The notes beneath the pieces are model-generated. The model worked only from the letters and a program-made list of their open reading frames with translations, did not search any database and was not told where the DNA came from. A DNA stretch of 64,000 bases from assembly GCF_010728925.1 (NCBI RefSeq), contig NZ_AP022608.1, forward strand, positions 3,720,001 through 3,784,000. Direction: 5' to 3'. A program made the position numbers and the translations under genes. Positions within the stretch are counted from its first letter, which is position 1. Each line of letters starts with the position of its first letter. Positions 1 to 8,009 of the stretch are shown piece by piece. The DNA comes from Mycolicibacterium gadium (GTDB lineage: Bacteria > Actinomycetota > Actinomycetes > Mycobacteriales > Mycobacteriaceae).

Positions 1-402
1 CGACATGTTCTCGCGCTCGTCCTTGCTCAGCTTGTGCAGCGAGGTGTCGTCGGCGGGTGGCAGGGCGGTGAGACGGACGTCGCGATCGGCCAGCTCGGAG
101 AGCTTCTTGTGCACATCGGGGTCGCTGCTGGAGCACACACTGCCGTCGGGGAAGGTGATCTCGACCTCGGGTGCGTTCCCCGGGCCTGCGTCGGCACCGA
201 CCGGATGCGCGTAGCGGGCCGTTGCACCAAGCAGGGCAGGGATGCGCCTGGCCGTCGCGGTGACGTCGCGTTCGAGGTCGCGAACCGCCCACAACCGGTC
301 GCCGTGCACACCGCGGGCGCCGATGTCGATCTGCTCGAGCTGCTCGCCGCCGAGGGACTTCACGGGGTAGCGCCACAGCGCCGTGACCTGACCGAACGAC
401 AT
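1..402 (-). CDS. MOSC domain protein, N-terminal part (runs off the window)
   Basis: The reading frame is open from an ATG at 402 to the window edge, 134 codons, with no stop, so the C-terminus is missing. The N-terminus reads MSFGQVTALWRYPVKSLGGE, typical of the MOSC N-terminal beta-barrel, followed by a GVHGDRLWAV segment usual in this family. MOSC proteins act in molybdenum-cofactor sulfur transfer or as Moco-dependent reductases; the cysteine-bearing catalytic part lies outside the window, so the role here is open. It starts 16 bp after the carbonic-anhydrase-like gene on the same strand, suggesting co-transcription. Confidence 0.75.
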   Translation of the reverse strand, partial: MSFGQVTALWRYPVKSLGGEQLEQIDIGARGVHGDRLWAVRDLERDVTATARRIPALLGATARYAHPVGADAGPGNAPEVEITFPDGSVCSSSDPDVHKKLSELADRDVRLTALPPADDTSLHKLSKDERENMS

Positions 403-418
403 GCGGCTACGGTACGCG

Positions 419-949
419 CTAATCGGGGATGAGCTGCAGTCCCGCGATGTAGCGACGGGCCAGATCCTGATAAGCGCCCGGATTGGTCTTCACCCACATC
501 TCCGCGCCGGTCCCCGCCACGGGTCCGCGCACCTTCGCCGGTGCACCGGTCACCACCACCTCGTCGGGAATCTTGGTGCCGCCGATGACCAGCGAATGCG
601 CCGCGATCAGGCTGCGTGCGCCGATGACCGCGCCGTCGAGCACCGTGCAGTGGTTGGCCAGCACGGCCTGGGCGCCGATGTGCACGCCATGCACCACGCA
701 CCCGTGCGCGACCGTGGCACCGGGTCCGACGTCGACCGGGATGCCCGGTGGGGCGTGCAGCACACAACAGTCCTGCACGTTCGCGCCCTCGCGGACGACG
801 ATCGGAGCGAAATCGGCCCGGAGCACCGCGTTGAACCACACCGAAGCACCCGCCTCCACATGCACGTCACCGACCAGAGTGGCGGTCGGAGCGACGAACG
901 CACTGGGATCGACGATCGGTGATCGCCCCTCGAACGAGTACAACGGCAT
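419..949 (-). CDS. Gamma-carbonic-anhydrase-family protein (Rv3525c-like)
   Basis: The 176-residue protein is built of left-handed beta-helix hexapeptide repeats through most of its length. The three histidines that bind metal in gamma-carbonic anhydrases are present at about H65 (VLHA), H82 (VAHG) and H87 (VVHG). The family is often labelled ferripyochelin-binding or acyltransferase-like, so activity is not certain. The M. tuberculosis counterpart Rv3525c also lies divergently next to kshA. Its start is 131 bp from the kshA start with a KstR operator between them, but nearer kshA. Confidence 0.85.
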   Translation of the reverse strand: MPLYSFEGRSPIVDPSAFVAPTATLVGDVHVEAGASVWFNAVLRADFAPIVVREGANVQDCCVLHAPPGIPVDVGPGATVAHGCVVHGVHIGAQAVLANHCTVLDGAVIGARSLIAAHSLVIGGTKIPDEVVVTGAPAKVRGPVAGTGAEMWVKTNPGAYQDLARRYIAGLQLIPD

Positions 950-1036
950 TGTCTAGATATACCGCAGTTGCCCCGCGATAGTGCCGGCGCGAAAAAGCAG
1001 GTAGATGCGTTTGATTGCGCGGCCGCGGGGAAAAAC

Positions 1037-1050
1037 TGTAACGTGTTCTA
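1037..1050 (+). promoter_or_regulatory. KstR operator upstream of kshA
   Basis: TGTAACGTGTTCTA matches the KstR pattern TNNAACNNGTTNNA at every fixed position. It ends 29 bp before the kshA GTG and lies in the divergent region with the carbonic-anhydrase-like gene. KstR is the TetR-family repressor of the upper cholesterol pathway. Confidence 0.88.
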
Positions 1051-1079
1051 GTTAGAGCCACAGAAACGGGAGGCCCACC

Positions 1080-2246
1080 GTGACTACCGAAACAGCAGCC
1101 GTCCGCGAAATCGACACCGGCGCGCTCCCGGACAGGTTTGCGCGCGGTTGGCACTGCCTCGGTCCTGTGAAGGACTACCTGGACGGCAAGCCGCACGGCG
1201 TGGAGATCTTCGGCACCATGCTGGTGGTCTTCGCCGACTCCAACGGCGACCTCAAGGTCCTGGACGGCTACTGCCGGCACATGGGCGGCAACCTGGCGCA
1301 GGGCACGATCAAGGGCGACGAGGTCGCCTGCCCGTTCCACGACTGGCGCTGGGGTGGCGACGGAAAGTGCAAGCTGGTGCCCTACGCCAAGCGCACTCCC
1401 CGGCTGGCCCGCACCAAGGCCTGGCACACCGACGTCCGCGGTGGTCTGCTGTTCGTCTGGCACGACCACGAGGGCAACCCGCCTCAAGAAGAGGTCCGTA
1501 TCCCCGACATCCCGGAGTTCGCCGACGACGGGTGGACCGACTGGCGGTGGAACACCATGCTCATCGAGGGCAGCAACTGCCGCGAGATCATCGACAACGT
1601 CACCGACATGGCGCACTTCTTCTACATCCACTTCGGCCTACCGACGTATTTCAAGAACGTCTTCGAGGGCCACATCGCGTCGCAGTACCTGCACAATGTG
1701 GGCAGGCCCGACGTCAGCGATCTGGGCACCTCCTACGGTGAGGCGCATCTCGATTCGGAGGCGTCGTACTTCGGGCCGTCATTCATGATCAACTGGCTGC
1801 ACAACAACTACGGCGGATTCAAGGCCGAGTCGATCCTGATCAACTGCCATTACCCGGTCACCCAGGACTCGTTCGTGCTGCAGTGGGGTGTCATCGTCGA
1901 GAAGCCCAAGGGCCTGGACGAGGCCACGACCGACAAGCTCGCACGGGTGTTCACCGAGGGCGTCAGCAAGGGCTTTCTGCAGGACGTCGAGATCTGGAAG
2001 CACAAGACGCGCATCGACAACCCGCTGCTCGTCGAGGAGGACGGCGCGGTCTACCAGATGCGCCGCTGGTACCAGCAGTTCTACGTCGACGTCGCCGACG
2101 TGACTCCCGACATGACCGACCGCTTCGAGATCGAGGTCGACACCACGGTGGCCAACGAGAAGTGGCACGTCGAGGTCGAGGAGAACCTCAAGACTCAGGC
2201 CAAAGAGCAGGACGAGAACGAAAAGGCAGAGCACGCGAGCTCATGA
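1080..2246 (+). CDS. kshA: 3-ketosteroid 9-alpha-hydroxylase, oxygenase subunit KshA
   Basis: Rieske non-haem iron oxygenase of 388 residues. With reductase KshB it 9-alpha-hydroxylates 3-ketosteroids, after which ring B opens. The Rieske [2Fe-2S] ligands are visible as C65, H67, C84 and H87. The mononuclear iron site is H179 and H184 in NVTDMAHFFYIHFGLP plus D302 in QDVEIWKHK. The GTG start at 1080 has a GGGAGG ribosome site six bases upstream. The gene follows a KstR operator and overlaps the next gene by ATGA, so the two are translationally coupled. It is the Rv3526 counterpart with the same neighbours. Confidence 0.97.
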   Translation: MTTETAAVREIDTGALPDRFARGWHCLGPVKDYLDGKPHGVEIFGTMLVVFADSNGDLKVLDGYCRHMGGNLAQGTIKGDEVACPFHDWRWGGDGKCKLVPYAKRTPRLARTKAWHTDVRGGLLFVWHDHEGNPPQEEVRIPDIPEFADDGWTDWRWNTMLIEGSNCREIIDNVTDMAHFFYIHFGLPTYFKNVFEGHIASQYLHNVGRPDVSDLGTSYGEAHLDSEASYFGPSFMINWLHNNYGGFKAESILINCHYPVTQDSFVLQWGVIVEKPKGLDEATTDKLARVFTEGVSKGFLQDVEIWKHKTRIDNPLLVEEDGAVYQMRRWYQQFYVDVADVTPDMTDRFEIEVDTTVANEKWHVEVEENLKTQAKEQDENEKAEHASS

Positions 2247-2746
2247 CCCCGCGTAAGGACGCCCCTGACTCCGGTCAGATTGTCGGCCCCGCCGACGTCG
2301 ACCAGCTGGCGAGGTCGATGCTGCTTCTGCACGGCGTTCATGACGACGACGACCACAGCCACGGCGACAGTGAGACAGGGGATTCCAGGGAAGCCGGGGC
2401 TCGGTCTTGGTCCAAGGCACCGACTTTCGGCGACGACCGAGCCGAGGCGCTTCGGGAGGCCACCGTGCGCGACCGTGAGCGTTACCTGCGATCGGGGCTG
2501 GTTTCGGTCGACTGCAGGTTCTGCCACGTGGCGGTCGAGGTGAAGAAGCTCGGTCCCGCGCAGACGTCGGTGCAGTGGAACTCCGAGGCAACCCGCCGTT
2601 GCGCGTACTTCAACGAGATCCGCGAGGCCGGCGGTGATCCGGCACGGGCCCGCTCCTGCCCGAAGCTCGCGGGCAGCATCAAACACGCTGTGGTTGAAGG
2701 CTGCCTGGAGGAGACGTCCTCAGCGCCATCCCCGGGGGACGGCTAG
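2243..2746 (+). CDS. Conserved protein of the KstR regulon (Rv3527-like)
   Basis: A 167-residue protein whose ATG overlaps the kshA stop (ATGA). It has an acidic, histidine-bearing stretch around residues 30-41 and five cysteines (C91, C94, C120, C139, C154), the first two as a CxxC pair, which suggests metal or Fe-S binding without proving it. No catalytic fold is recognised. The same position in M. tuberculosis holds Rv3527, of unknown function. Tight coupling to kshA suggests a role tied to the hydroxylase, for example assembly or electron transfer; this is inference. Confidence 0.8.
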   Translation: MTPRKDAPDSGQIVGPADVDQLARSMLLLHGVHDDDDHSHGDSETGDSREAGARSWSKAPTFGDDRAEALREATVRDRERYLRSGLVSVDCRFCHVAVEVKKLGPAQTSVQWNSEATRRCAYFNEIREAGGDPARARSCPKLAGSIKHAVVEGCLEETSSAPSPGDG

Positions 2747-2754
2747 CTTCCACC

Positions 2755-3405
2755 ATGGCGGCCATGGTGGCGCGGCGGTCGGTGCTTCTGCTTGCGCTCG
2801 TCCTCGTTCCGGGCTGCACCGAAGTCGTCGACGCCCCTCCGAGGGCCGCTCCGCCGGTGGCGCCTATCACCGCCGGACAGGTCAAGGACCTGCTGAGCCC
2901 CAAAGTCGAGAAGTACGACGGGAATCTGTTCGCCACCGTCGAACCCGACGAGTGCAGCGGCGTCGCCAGAGAGGTGGATCCGCCGTTCATCTTCGACCAC
3001 GATCCGGCTGCGACCGACGGCGGGCACTGGATGGTCGACGACGCCGGACGCCAGGTGTACATCGAGGAGATGGTCGGCGTCTATCGGGCGGACTACGACG
3101 CGAAGAATGCACTGGCGCAAGCGAAGCGGACGCTGCAGTCGTGCGCGGATACTCCGTTCACTGTCACCGATATGAAGGGCCGCGTCTACGACTTCACGCT
3201 GCAGCCGCTGACGTCATCCAGCTCGCCCAACATCCTGCTGTGGTCCTTCACAGCCAGCGACTGGGCATGCGACAGTACGTTCGTCGCCGCCCACAATGCG
3301 GCGATCGAGATTTCCACGTGTGGCGCGGCCGGCGGCTATCCGGTGCGCACGCTGGCTGCAGAAGCGTTGGATCGCATTGAGAGGCTGGCCAATACGACGG
3401 CCTGA
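2755..3405 (+). CDS. Putative lipoprotein with PknH-like sensor domain
   Basis: 216 residues. The N-terminus MAAMVARRSVLLLALVLVPGC is a lipoprotein signal with the acylated cysteine at position 21. The rest carries four further cysteines and resembles the extracellular PknH/LppH-type sensor domain of mycobacterial lipoproteins. A second start four codons in is possible. It begins 8 bp after the previous gene and ends 3 bp from the convergent sulfotransferase stop. The ligand is unknown. Confidence 0.75.
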   Translation: MAAMVARRSVLLLALVLVPGCTEVVDAPPRAAPPVAPITAGQVKDLLSPKVEKYDGNLFATVEPDECSGVAREVDPPFIFDHDPAATDGGHWMVDDAGRQVYIEEMVGVYRADYDAKNALAQAKRTLQSCADTPFTVTDMKGRVYDFTLQPLTSSSSPNILLWSFTASDWACDSTFVAAHNAAIEISTCGAAGGYPVRTLAAEALDRIERLANTTA

Positions 3406-3408
3406 CCG

Positions 3409-4551
3409 TCACAGCCCCTTGAACTGCTCCTTGACCTGCTCGTCGGTCAGCCCGTAGTCGGCAAGTGAGTACGTGTGCTTCGGCGCGCGGGGGCCCTGCT
3501 GACTCTCGGCGTGGCTCTCGGCTATCGCCGTGCGGGCCTCGCCGGTGAACTCGATGTCGAAGTGCGAATAGATGCCCTCGACCGCCGACACCGGATCCTT
3601 GACGAACTCGAAGTAGTCGACATCGCAGAACTGCGCCTGGTCATGGTCGGCCCGAACCTCGTTGAACCGCCTGAGACCTCGCGTCCACGTCTCCATCGCG
3701 TCCGCACCGATCTGCGCGCCGACGAACGAGTTCGACCATCCTTCGGTCGTGTGCTGCGCCAGCGAACACATCGACGCCATGATGGTCTCCGCGGGCCGGT
3801 GGCACTGCACGATGAGCGCATCCGGGTACGTCTTGAAGATCGCGTCGAGCGCGAACAGATGGCTCGGATTCTTGAGCACCCAGCGCTTCTCGGCATCGTT
3901 CAGACCGATCAACTGCAGGTTCTTGCGATGCCGCTGATATGGCTTGGTCCAGTCCTGCTTGGCCAGCCACTGTGAGTACGTCGGCAGATGGGACAGCGTC
4001 TCGTACGACACCGAATGCAGCGACTGGCGCAGCAGCTGCCAGCACTCCTCCACCTCGTCGGCCGTCATGTAGTGCAGACCGGTGTAGTCCGGATTCTCCG
4101 CGTGCGCCTTGGCGAACTGGGCGTCGATCTGCGCGAAAACCGGGTTCTCCGACCATGTCTCGCGTGGCGGACGGGGTTGTGGGAACTCGGCCAGCCAGAG
4201 TTCCAGTCCTTGATGCCGCGGGTCGGCGGTGAGCAGTCGGTGAATGACGGTCGTGCCCGTGCGCGGCAGCCCGGTGACGAAGATGGGGCGCTCGACCGTC
4301 ACGTCGGCGTGCTCGGGGTACTGCTTCCACGCCGCCTCCGACACCAGTCGCGCCACCAGTGCGTTGCGGACGAAGAACCGGTTCATCTTGCTACCGAGTT
4401 CGGTGAGATCGGCGTCGCGCCGGAACGACTCCAGCAGGACGCTCAGCGCCTCCCGGTAGTTGTCATCGTCGGCACCGAAGTCGTCGAGTCCGCACGCCTT
4501 CGTCGCCGAAGCGTGCAGATCGTCGACGGTGCCAACGTCCGTCCTGGTCAT
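3409..4551 (-). CDS. Sulfotransferase-family protein (Rv3529c-like)
   Basis: 380 residues with a PAPS-binding P-loop-like motif GLPRTGTT near residue 95, and LKNPSHLFALDAI further on, typical of the sulfotransferase_3 family. The acceptor is unknown; its place in a sterol operon would fit a steroid or lipid substrate, but this is inference. Its ATG shares one base with the stop of the upstream SDR gene (TGATG). It is the last gene of a three-gene operon led by the Rv3531c-like gene behind a KstR operator. Confidence 0.85.
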   Translation of the reverse strand: MTRTDVGTVDDLHASATKACGLDDFGADDDNYREALSVLLESFRRDADLTELGSKMNRFFVRNALVARLVSEAAWKQYPEHADVTVERPIFVTGLPRTGTTVIHRLLTADPRHQGLELWLAEFPQPRPPRETWSENPVFAQIDAQFAKAHAENPDYTGLHYMTADEVEECWQLLRQSLHSVSYETLSHLPTYSQWLAKQDWTKPYQRHRKNLQLIGLNDAEKRWVLKNPSHLFALDAIFKTYPDALIVQCHRPAETIMASMCSLAQHTTEGWSNSFVGAQIGADAMETWTRGLRRFNEVRADHDQAQFCDVDYFEFVKDPVSAVEGIYSHFDIEFTGEARTAIAESHAESQQGPRAPKHTYSLADYGLTDEQVKEQFKGL

Positions 4552-5336
4552 CAGGCCTTGTACTCCCCGCAGTTGACGTCCAGGGCCTGCCCGGTAATGC
4601 CGCTGGACAGATCGCTGGCCATGAACAGGATCGCCGATGCGACCTCGTCCTCGGTCGGCAGCCGCTTCAGGTCGGATCCGGCGGCGGCCGCGTTGTAGAT
4701 GTCTTCGACACTGGTGCCGTATTTGCCGGCCTGGTGCTCGAAGTAGCCCTTCAGGGTTCCACCCCAGATATAGCCCGGCAGAACGGAGTTGACGCGGATG
4801 CCCTGCTCGCCGAGTTCGGTCGCCAATGTCTGCGACATCGCCAGCAACGCCGACTTCGCCATCTTGTAGGCGCCGTACTTGGCCTGCGAGTGACGTACGA
4901 CCATGGAGTTCACGTTGACGACCGAACCCTTGGACTCGGCCAGCGCAGGCGTGAAGCCCTGGATCATCCGCAGCGCGCCGAACACCGTCAGCTCGATGGC
5001 GTCTTTCATGTGCTCGAACGTCGTGTTGGCGAACGGCTTCATCGACGGCACCCGGAAAGCGTTGTTGATCAGCACGTCGACCTTGCCGTACGCCGCCAGC
5101 GTCTGGTCGACGAGGTTACTCACCTGCGCTTCGTCGGTGATGTCGGTACCCACCGTGACCGCACGCCTGCCGATGTCGGTGATCTGCTTGGCGACGTCCT
5201 CGAGCCGCTCGACGGTGCGGGCGGCCAGCACCAGATCCGCACCCGCTTCGGCACAGCGCCTGGCGAGCGTGGTGCCCAGCGCCGGGCCGACACCACTGAT
5301 GACGACAACCTTGTCCTTCAAGAGTTCCGTGGACAC
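4551..5336 (-). CDS. Short-chain dehydrogenase/reductase (Rv3530c-like)
   Basis: A 261-residue classical SDR. The Rossmann motif is slightly divergent (ISGVGPALG), followed by NNA (LINNAF) and an active-site block with YGAYKMAKSALL; the C-terminus ends ITGQALDVNCGEY. I chose the GTG at 5336 (VSTELLKDK) rather than an upstream in-frame start that would overlap the preceding gene by about 70 bp. It follows the Rv3531c-like stop by one base and is coupled to the sulfotransferase by TGATG. Probably an NAD(P)-dependent steroid or acyl-CoA alcohol dehydrogenase; substrate unknown. Confidence 0.85.
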   Translation of the reverse strand: MSTELLKDKVVVISGVGPALGTTLARRCAEAGADLVLAARTVERLEDVAKQITDIGRRAVTVGTDITDEAQVSNLVDQTLAAYGKVDVLINNAFRVPSMKPFANTTFEHMKDAIELTVFGALRMIQGFTPALAESKGSVVNVNSMVVRHSQAKYGAYKMAKSALLAMSQTLATELGEQGIRVNSVLPGYIWGGTLKGYFEHQAGKYGTSVEDIYNAAAAGSDLKRLPTEDEVASAILFMASDLSSGITGQALDVNCGEYKA

Positions 5337-5337
5337 C

Positions 5338-6465
5338 CTAACCCACCATTCTTTCGCCGATTTGCTTCTGGCGCAGCGCGATCCGCGCCTGCCAGTCCGC
5401 GTCACTGATCTTGTTGGAGTCGTAGTACGGCAGCGCGGCGGCCACCTTGTCGATGTCGACGATCTCGAGGGTGGGGCCGTCGGCTTCGGTCAGTTCTCGG
5501 GATACCCGTTGCCACCGGAACTGCAGGTACCCCTTGCTGTGACCCAGTGTTTCCATCCAGTTCGTCACACCGGGGTTGGCATCGGACACGACGTAACGGA
5601 TCTTGCCGTCCGGATCAGCCTGTGCCTGAGTGCCGTTCAGCGACGTCTGATGGTTGATGTAGTCCAGCGAGATGTACCACAGGCTGCCCAACTGAAAGCC
5701 GAGGTACGGCGCGTCGGTGACGGGCAGCGTGATCACCATCGCCTGGTCGGGCGTCAGATCGTAATGTCCGACCGACGAGTACTGCGTAGCGAGACCACCG
5801 GGGGTGAGCCTCGGCGCCGTCAGCGTGTTCACGGGCAGATCGTCGTAGAACCATTTCGGGAATTGCAACCACGTCTTGACCCGCTGCACGAGCTGCTTAC
5901 CCGCCACCGCATAGCGTTTTTCGATCAGCGCCGTGGTGAGCGGCGGCGGTGCGGTGCCCGCGGTGTCGGTGCGCGCGATGGCGAAGGTGCCGCGCTGAGC
6001 GGACCAGTCGTTGTACACCTCGCGAATGACCAACTGCGAAGGGCTGTCCGGGGTGAACCGCCACTCGAAGGTGCCATCCGAGGCGATGTCGAGCTTGCGG
6101 TCGTCGAAAGCGGTCTCGCTATCCGGTACGACCTCGTCGGTGTACTCACCACCGAGGAGCTGAAAGCTGACATCTGTGGTGGTGCCGCGCGTTCCGGTGA
6201 CGACGTACTCGTTGCCGGGCTGCACGCGGGTGCCGAAGTACATGGTGTCGGGATTGTCGAGGCCCATTTTGGTGAACGGTCCGGTCCCGCTGTGCAGGAA
6301 CGGGTGGTCGCGGTCGTAGTCGAAGGCCACGTGCGTGCAGGCTGCGATACACCCGGCGAGGTATTGCAGGCCCTCGAGCAGGTCGGCTTCGGATTCGATG
6401 AAGTGGGCCGTCGCGACGAGGTGTTCGGCCTCTGCGATCGCGTCGATCAGCGGCTGCGAATACAT
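5338..6465 (-). CDS. Conserved protein of the KstR regulon (Rv3531c-like)
   Basis: 375 residues from the ATG at 6465 (MYSQPLIDAIAEAEH). No signal peptide, membrane segment or textbook catalytic motif is seen; the middle is rich in beta-type sequence. It corresponds in position and neighbours to Rv3531c, of unknown function. Its start lies 11 bp from a perfect KstR operator, and an in-frame upstream start would place the operator inside the coding region, which is why I reject it. It heads an operon with the SDR and sulfotransferase. Confidence 0.82.
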   Translation of the reverse strand: MYSQPLIDAIAEAEHLVATAHFIESEADLLEGLQYLAGCIAACTHVAFDYDRDHPFLHSGTGPFTKMGLDNPDTMYFGTRVQPGNEYVVTGTRGTTTDVSFQLLGGEYTDEVVPDSETAFDDRKLDIASDGTFEWRFTPDSPSQLVIREVYNDWSAQRGTFAIARTDTAGTAPPPLTTALIEKRYAVAGKQLVQRVKTWLQFPKWFYDDLPVNTLTAPRLTPGGLATQYSSVGHYDLTPDQAMVITLPVTDAPYLGFQLGSLWYISLDYINHQTSLNGTQAQADPDGKIRYVVSDANPGVTNWMETLGHSKGYLQFRWQRVSRELTEADGPTLEIVDIDKVAAALPYYDSNKISDADWQARIALRQKQIGERMVG

Positions 6466-6476
6466 GCCTACGAAAC

Positions 6477-6490
6477 TAGAACGCGTTCTA
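6477..6490 (-). promoter_or_regulatory. KstR operator between the Rv3531c-like gene and iclR
   Basis: TAGAACGCGTTCTA is a perfect 14-bp palindrome and matches TNNAACNNGTTNNA. It lies 11 bp from the Rv3531c-like start and 45 bp from the divergent IclR-type regulator start, so it may control both. Confidence 0.9.
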
Positions 6491-6535
6491 ACAAGAGTCA
6501 ATATATCGACCGTTCCGGTACATATATGGAACGAG

Positions 6536-7477
6536 ATGTACGCTGCTGGGGTGTCCGCCCCCGAACCTTCCGGCCGTGCATCGCCACCGACCGACAGGGT
6601 CGTGCGGATCCTCGACTACCTCGCGGGCCGCCCCACGGAACGCTTCGGGGTGTCCGATCTGGCCCGTCGGGTCGGACTGAGCAAGCCGACGTGCCTCGGC
6701 ATCGTCACGTCCCTCGCCGATGCTGGATACCTGGTGCGCGACGCCGCGGACAAGACGTACCGCCTTGGCCCGGCACTGATCACTCTCGGCCAGAAGGCCC
6801 AGGAGTCGATGCGGGTCAGCCCGGCGGCACGCGAAGAACTGCGGAGACTGTCGGCTCGCTTCGGTGTCACCGCGGCGCTGTCCGGTGTCATCGACGACCG
6901 GATTACGCTACTGGACCTGGTGGCTCCCGCCGGTACCAGACCGGGCGTCGAGGTGGGGCAGAGTTATCCGTTCGCTCCGCCCGTCGGTTTGATGTTCGTG
7001 CTGTGGGATGAAGAGGCCGAACGCAAGTGGCTCGCCAAGGAGCCGACGATCCCGCTGCGCACTCATTCGGACCGGCTCAACAGGGTGATCGCCAGGTGCC
7101 GCGAGGACGGCTATCTGGTCGAGCGGCTGACGCCGGGTGGCCGACGGCTGTATTCCCTGATGGCGGGGATGTCGAGCAACCTGCCCGACGAATTGCGGGC
7201 GCTACTCGGCGAATTGGTCTCCGACATCGGTGAGCGCGTGTATCTGCGCGACGAGAACGGGCAGGCGGGCCGGAGGCGGCATGACATCAGCGTGATCTCG
7301 GCGCCGGTCTACGACCACGACCAGCGACAGGTGATGGTCGCCTCGATGCACATCGGAACGTCGTTGACGGACAACGAGATCGTCGAGCGGGCCCGCGCCG
7401 TGGTGGCGACCGCCGACGCGGTCAGCGCTCAGCTGGGAAACACTCAATCGCGCCGGCGGGACAGCCGACGCGATTGA
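6536..7477 (+). CDS. IclR-family transcriptional regulator
   Basis: 313 residues. The N-terminal winged helix (about 20-80) reads DRVVRILDYLAGR ... RVGLSKPTCLGIVTSL, and an IclR-type effector domain follows (about 90-300). The start is either ATG 6536 (weak GGAACGAG just upstream) or GTG 6551; I chose the ATG. It is divergent from the Rv3531c-like operon across a KstR operator. M. tuberculosis has PPE61/PPE62 at this junction, so this regulator is an accessory gene relative to that species. The effector could be a steroid intermediate, but nothing in the sequence shows it. Confidence 0.85.
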   Translation: MYAAGVSAPEPSGRASPPTDRVVRILDYLAGRPTERFGVSDLARRVGLSKPTCLGIVTSLADAGYLVRDAADKTYRLGPALITLGQKAQESMRVSPAAREELRRLSARFGVTAALSGVIDDRITLLDLVAPAGTRPGVEVGQSYPFAPPVGLMFVLWDEEAERKWLAKEPTIPLRTHSDRLNRVIARCREDGYLVERLTPGGRRLYSLMAGMSSNLPDELRALLGELVSDIGERVYLRDENGQAGRRRHDISVISAPVYDHDQRQVMVASMHIGTSLTDNEIVERARAVVATADAVSAQLGNTQSRRRDSRRD

Positions 7478-7478
7478 G
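7443..7478 (+). terminator. Terminator-like hairpin over the iclR stop
   Basis: A 15-bp stem (arms 7443-7457 and 7464-7478, one mismatch) closes a GGGACA loop. It covers the last codons and the TGA of iclR and lies in the 21-bp gap to the convergent haemophore gene. There is no long U tract, common in mycobacteria. It could act in both directions. Confidence 0.55.
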
Positions 7479-7498
7479 CGGTGGAGATTCATTTGGCT

Positions 7499-7912
7499 TT
7501 AGAGGTCAGTCAGCGCCTCGGTGATCGGTGTGGGTGCCACCTCGACACCACACTGGCTGGCCAGATCGATCGCCGGCTGATTGATCGTCATCAACTCGGT
7601 CTCGACCTTCGGATTCTCCGCAAAGTAGGTGCGGAACGCCTGGGTCACATCGGCAGGCGACTGCTCGACGATGGTGGTCAGCGCGTCATTGGCTGCAGGA
7701 TTGCCGGCCAGATACGTGCTGGTGGACTCCGCCACAGTGCGTGAGGTGTCGGCAATCGTGCTGACGCTGCAGTTCTGGGGCTCCGTGCCCGGACCCGGCG
7801 CAGGCTGGGCATTCACGACCGGAATCACGATGGCCGCGGAACCGAAAGCAAGCAGACCCCCGGCGAACATGCCGTACAGGCCGCGTCGCACGGTCTTCTC
7901 GGACATCTTCAT
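7499..7912 (-). CDS. Secreted haem-binding (haemophore-like) protein
   Basis: 137 residues. A Sec signal peptide ends near VVNAQPAPG, leaving a mature domain of about 105 residues with two cysteines (NCSVSTIADT ... ASQCGVEV) and a helical pattern typical of the Rv0203-type mycobacterial haemophore family. I chose ATG 7912 (MKMSEKTVRRG) because GAGGAG lies eight bases upstream; a longer in-frame start lacks this. Likely role is binding haem outside the membrane, by family resemblance only. Confidence 0.75.
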   Translation of the reverse strand: MKMSEKTVRRGLYGMFAGGLLAFGSAAIVIPVVNAQPAPGPGTEPQNCSVSTIADTSRTVAESTSTYLAGNPAANDALTTIVEQSPADVTQAFRTYFAENPKVETELMTINQPAIDLASQCGVEVAPTPITEALTDL

Positions 7913-8009
7913 CAAAATCACTCCTCTAGTCGGCGACCTCGTGGTCGCTGCCAAAAGGCGTAACCGATGTGGGGTCTGACTTAAACAATCTCCTGGCCAG
8001 CCCGGCGTG

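Noticed and set aside
4903..7011. 702-codon plus-strand open frame
   Set aside because: It runs antisense to the SDR and the Rv3531c-like gene, both with clear family motifs, and its translation has no recognisable domain. It is a by-product of high GC.
7933..7948. Short hairpin GCGACC-TCGT-GGTCGC before the haemophore gene
   Set aside because: Six-bp stem only, common by chance at this GC; no evidence for a riboswitch or attenuator.
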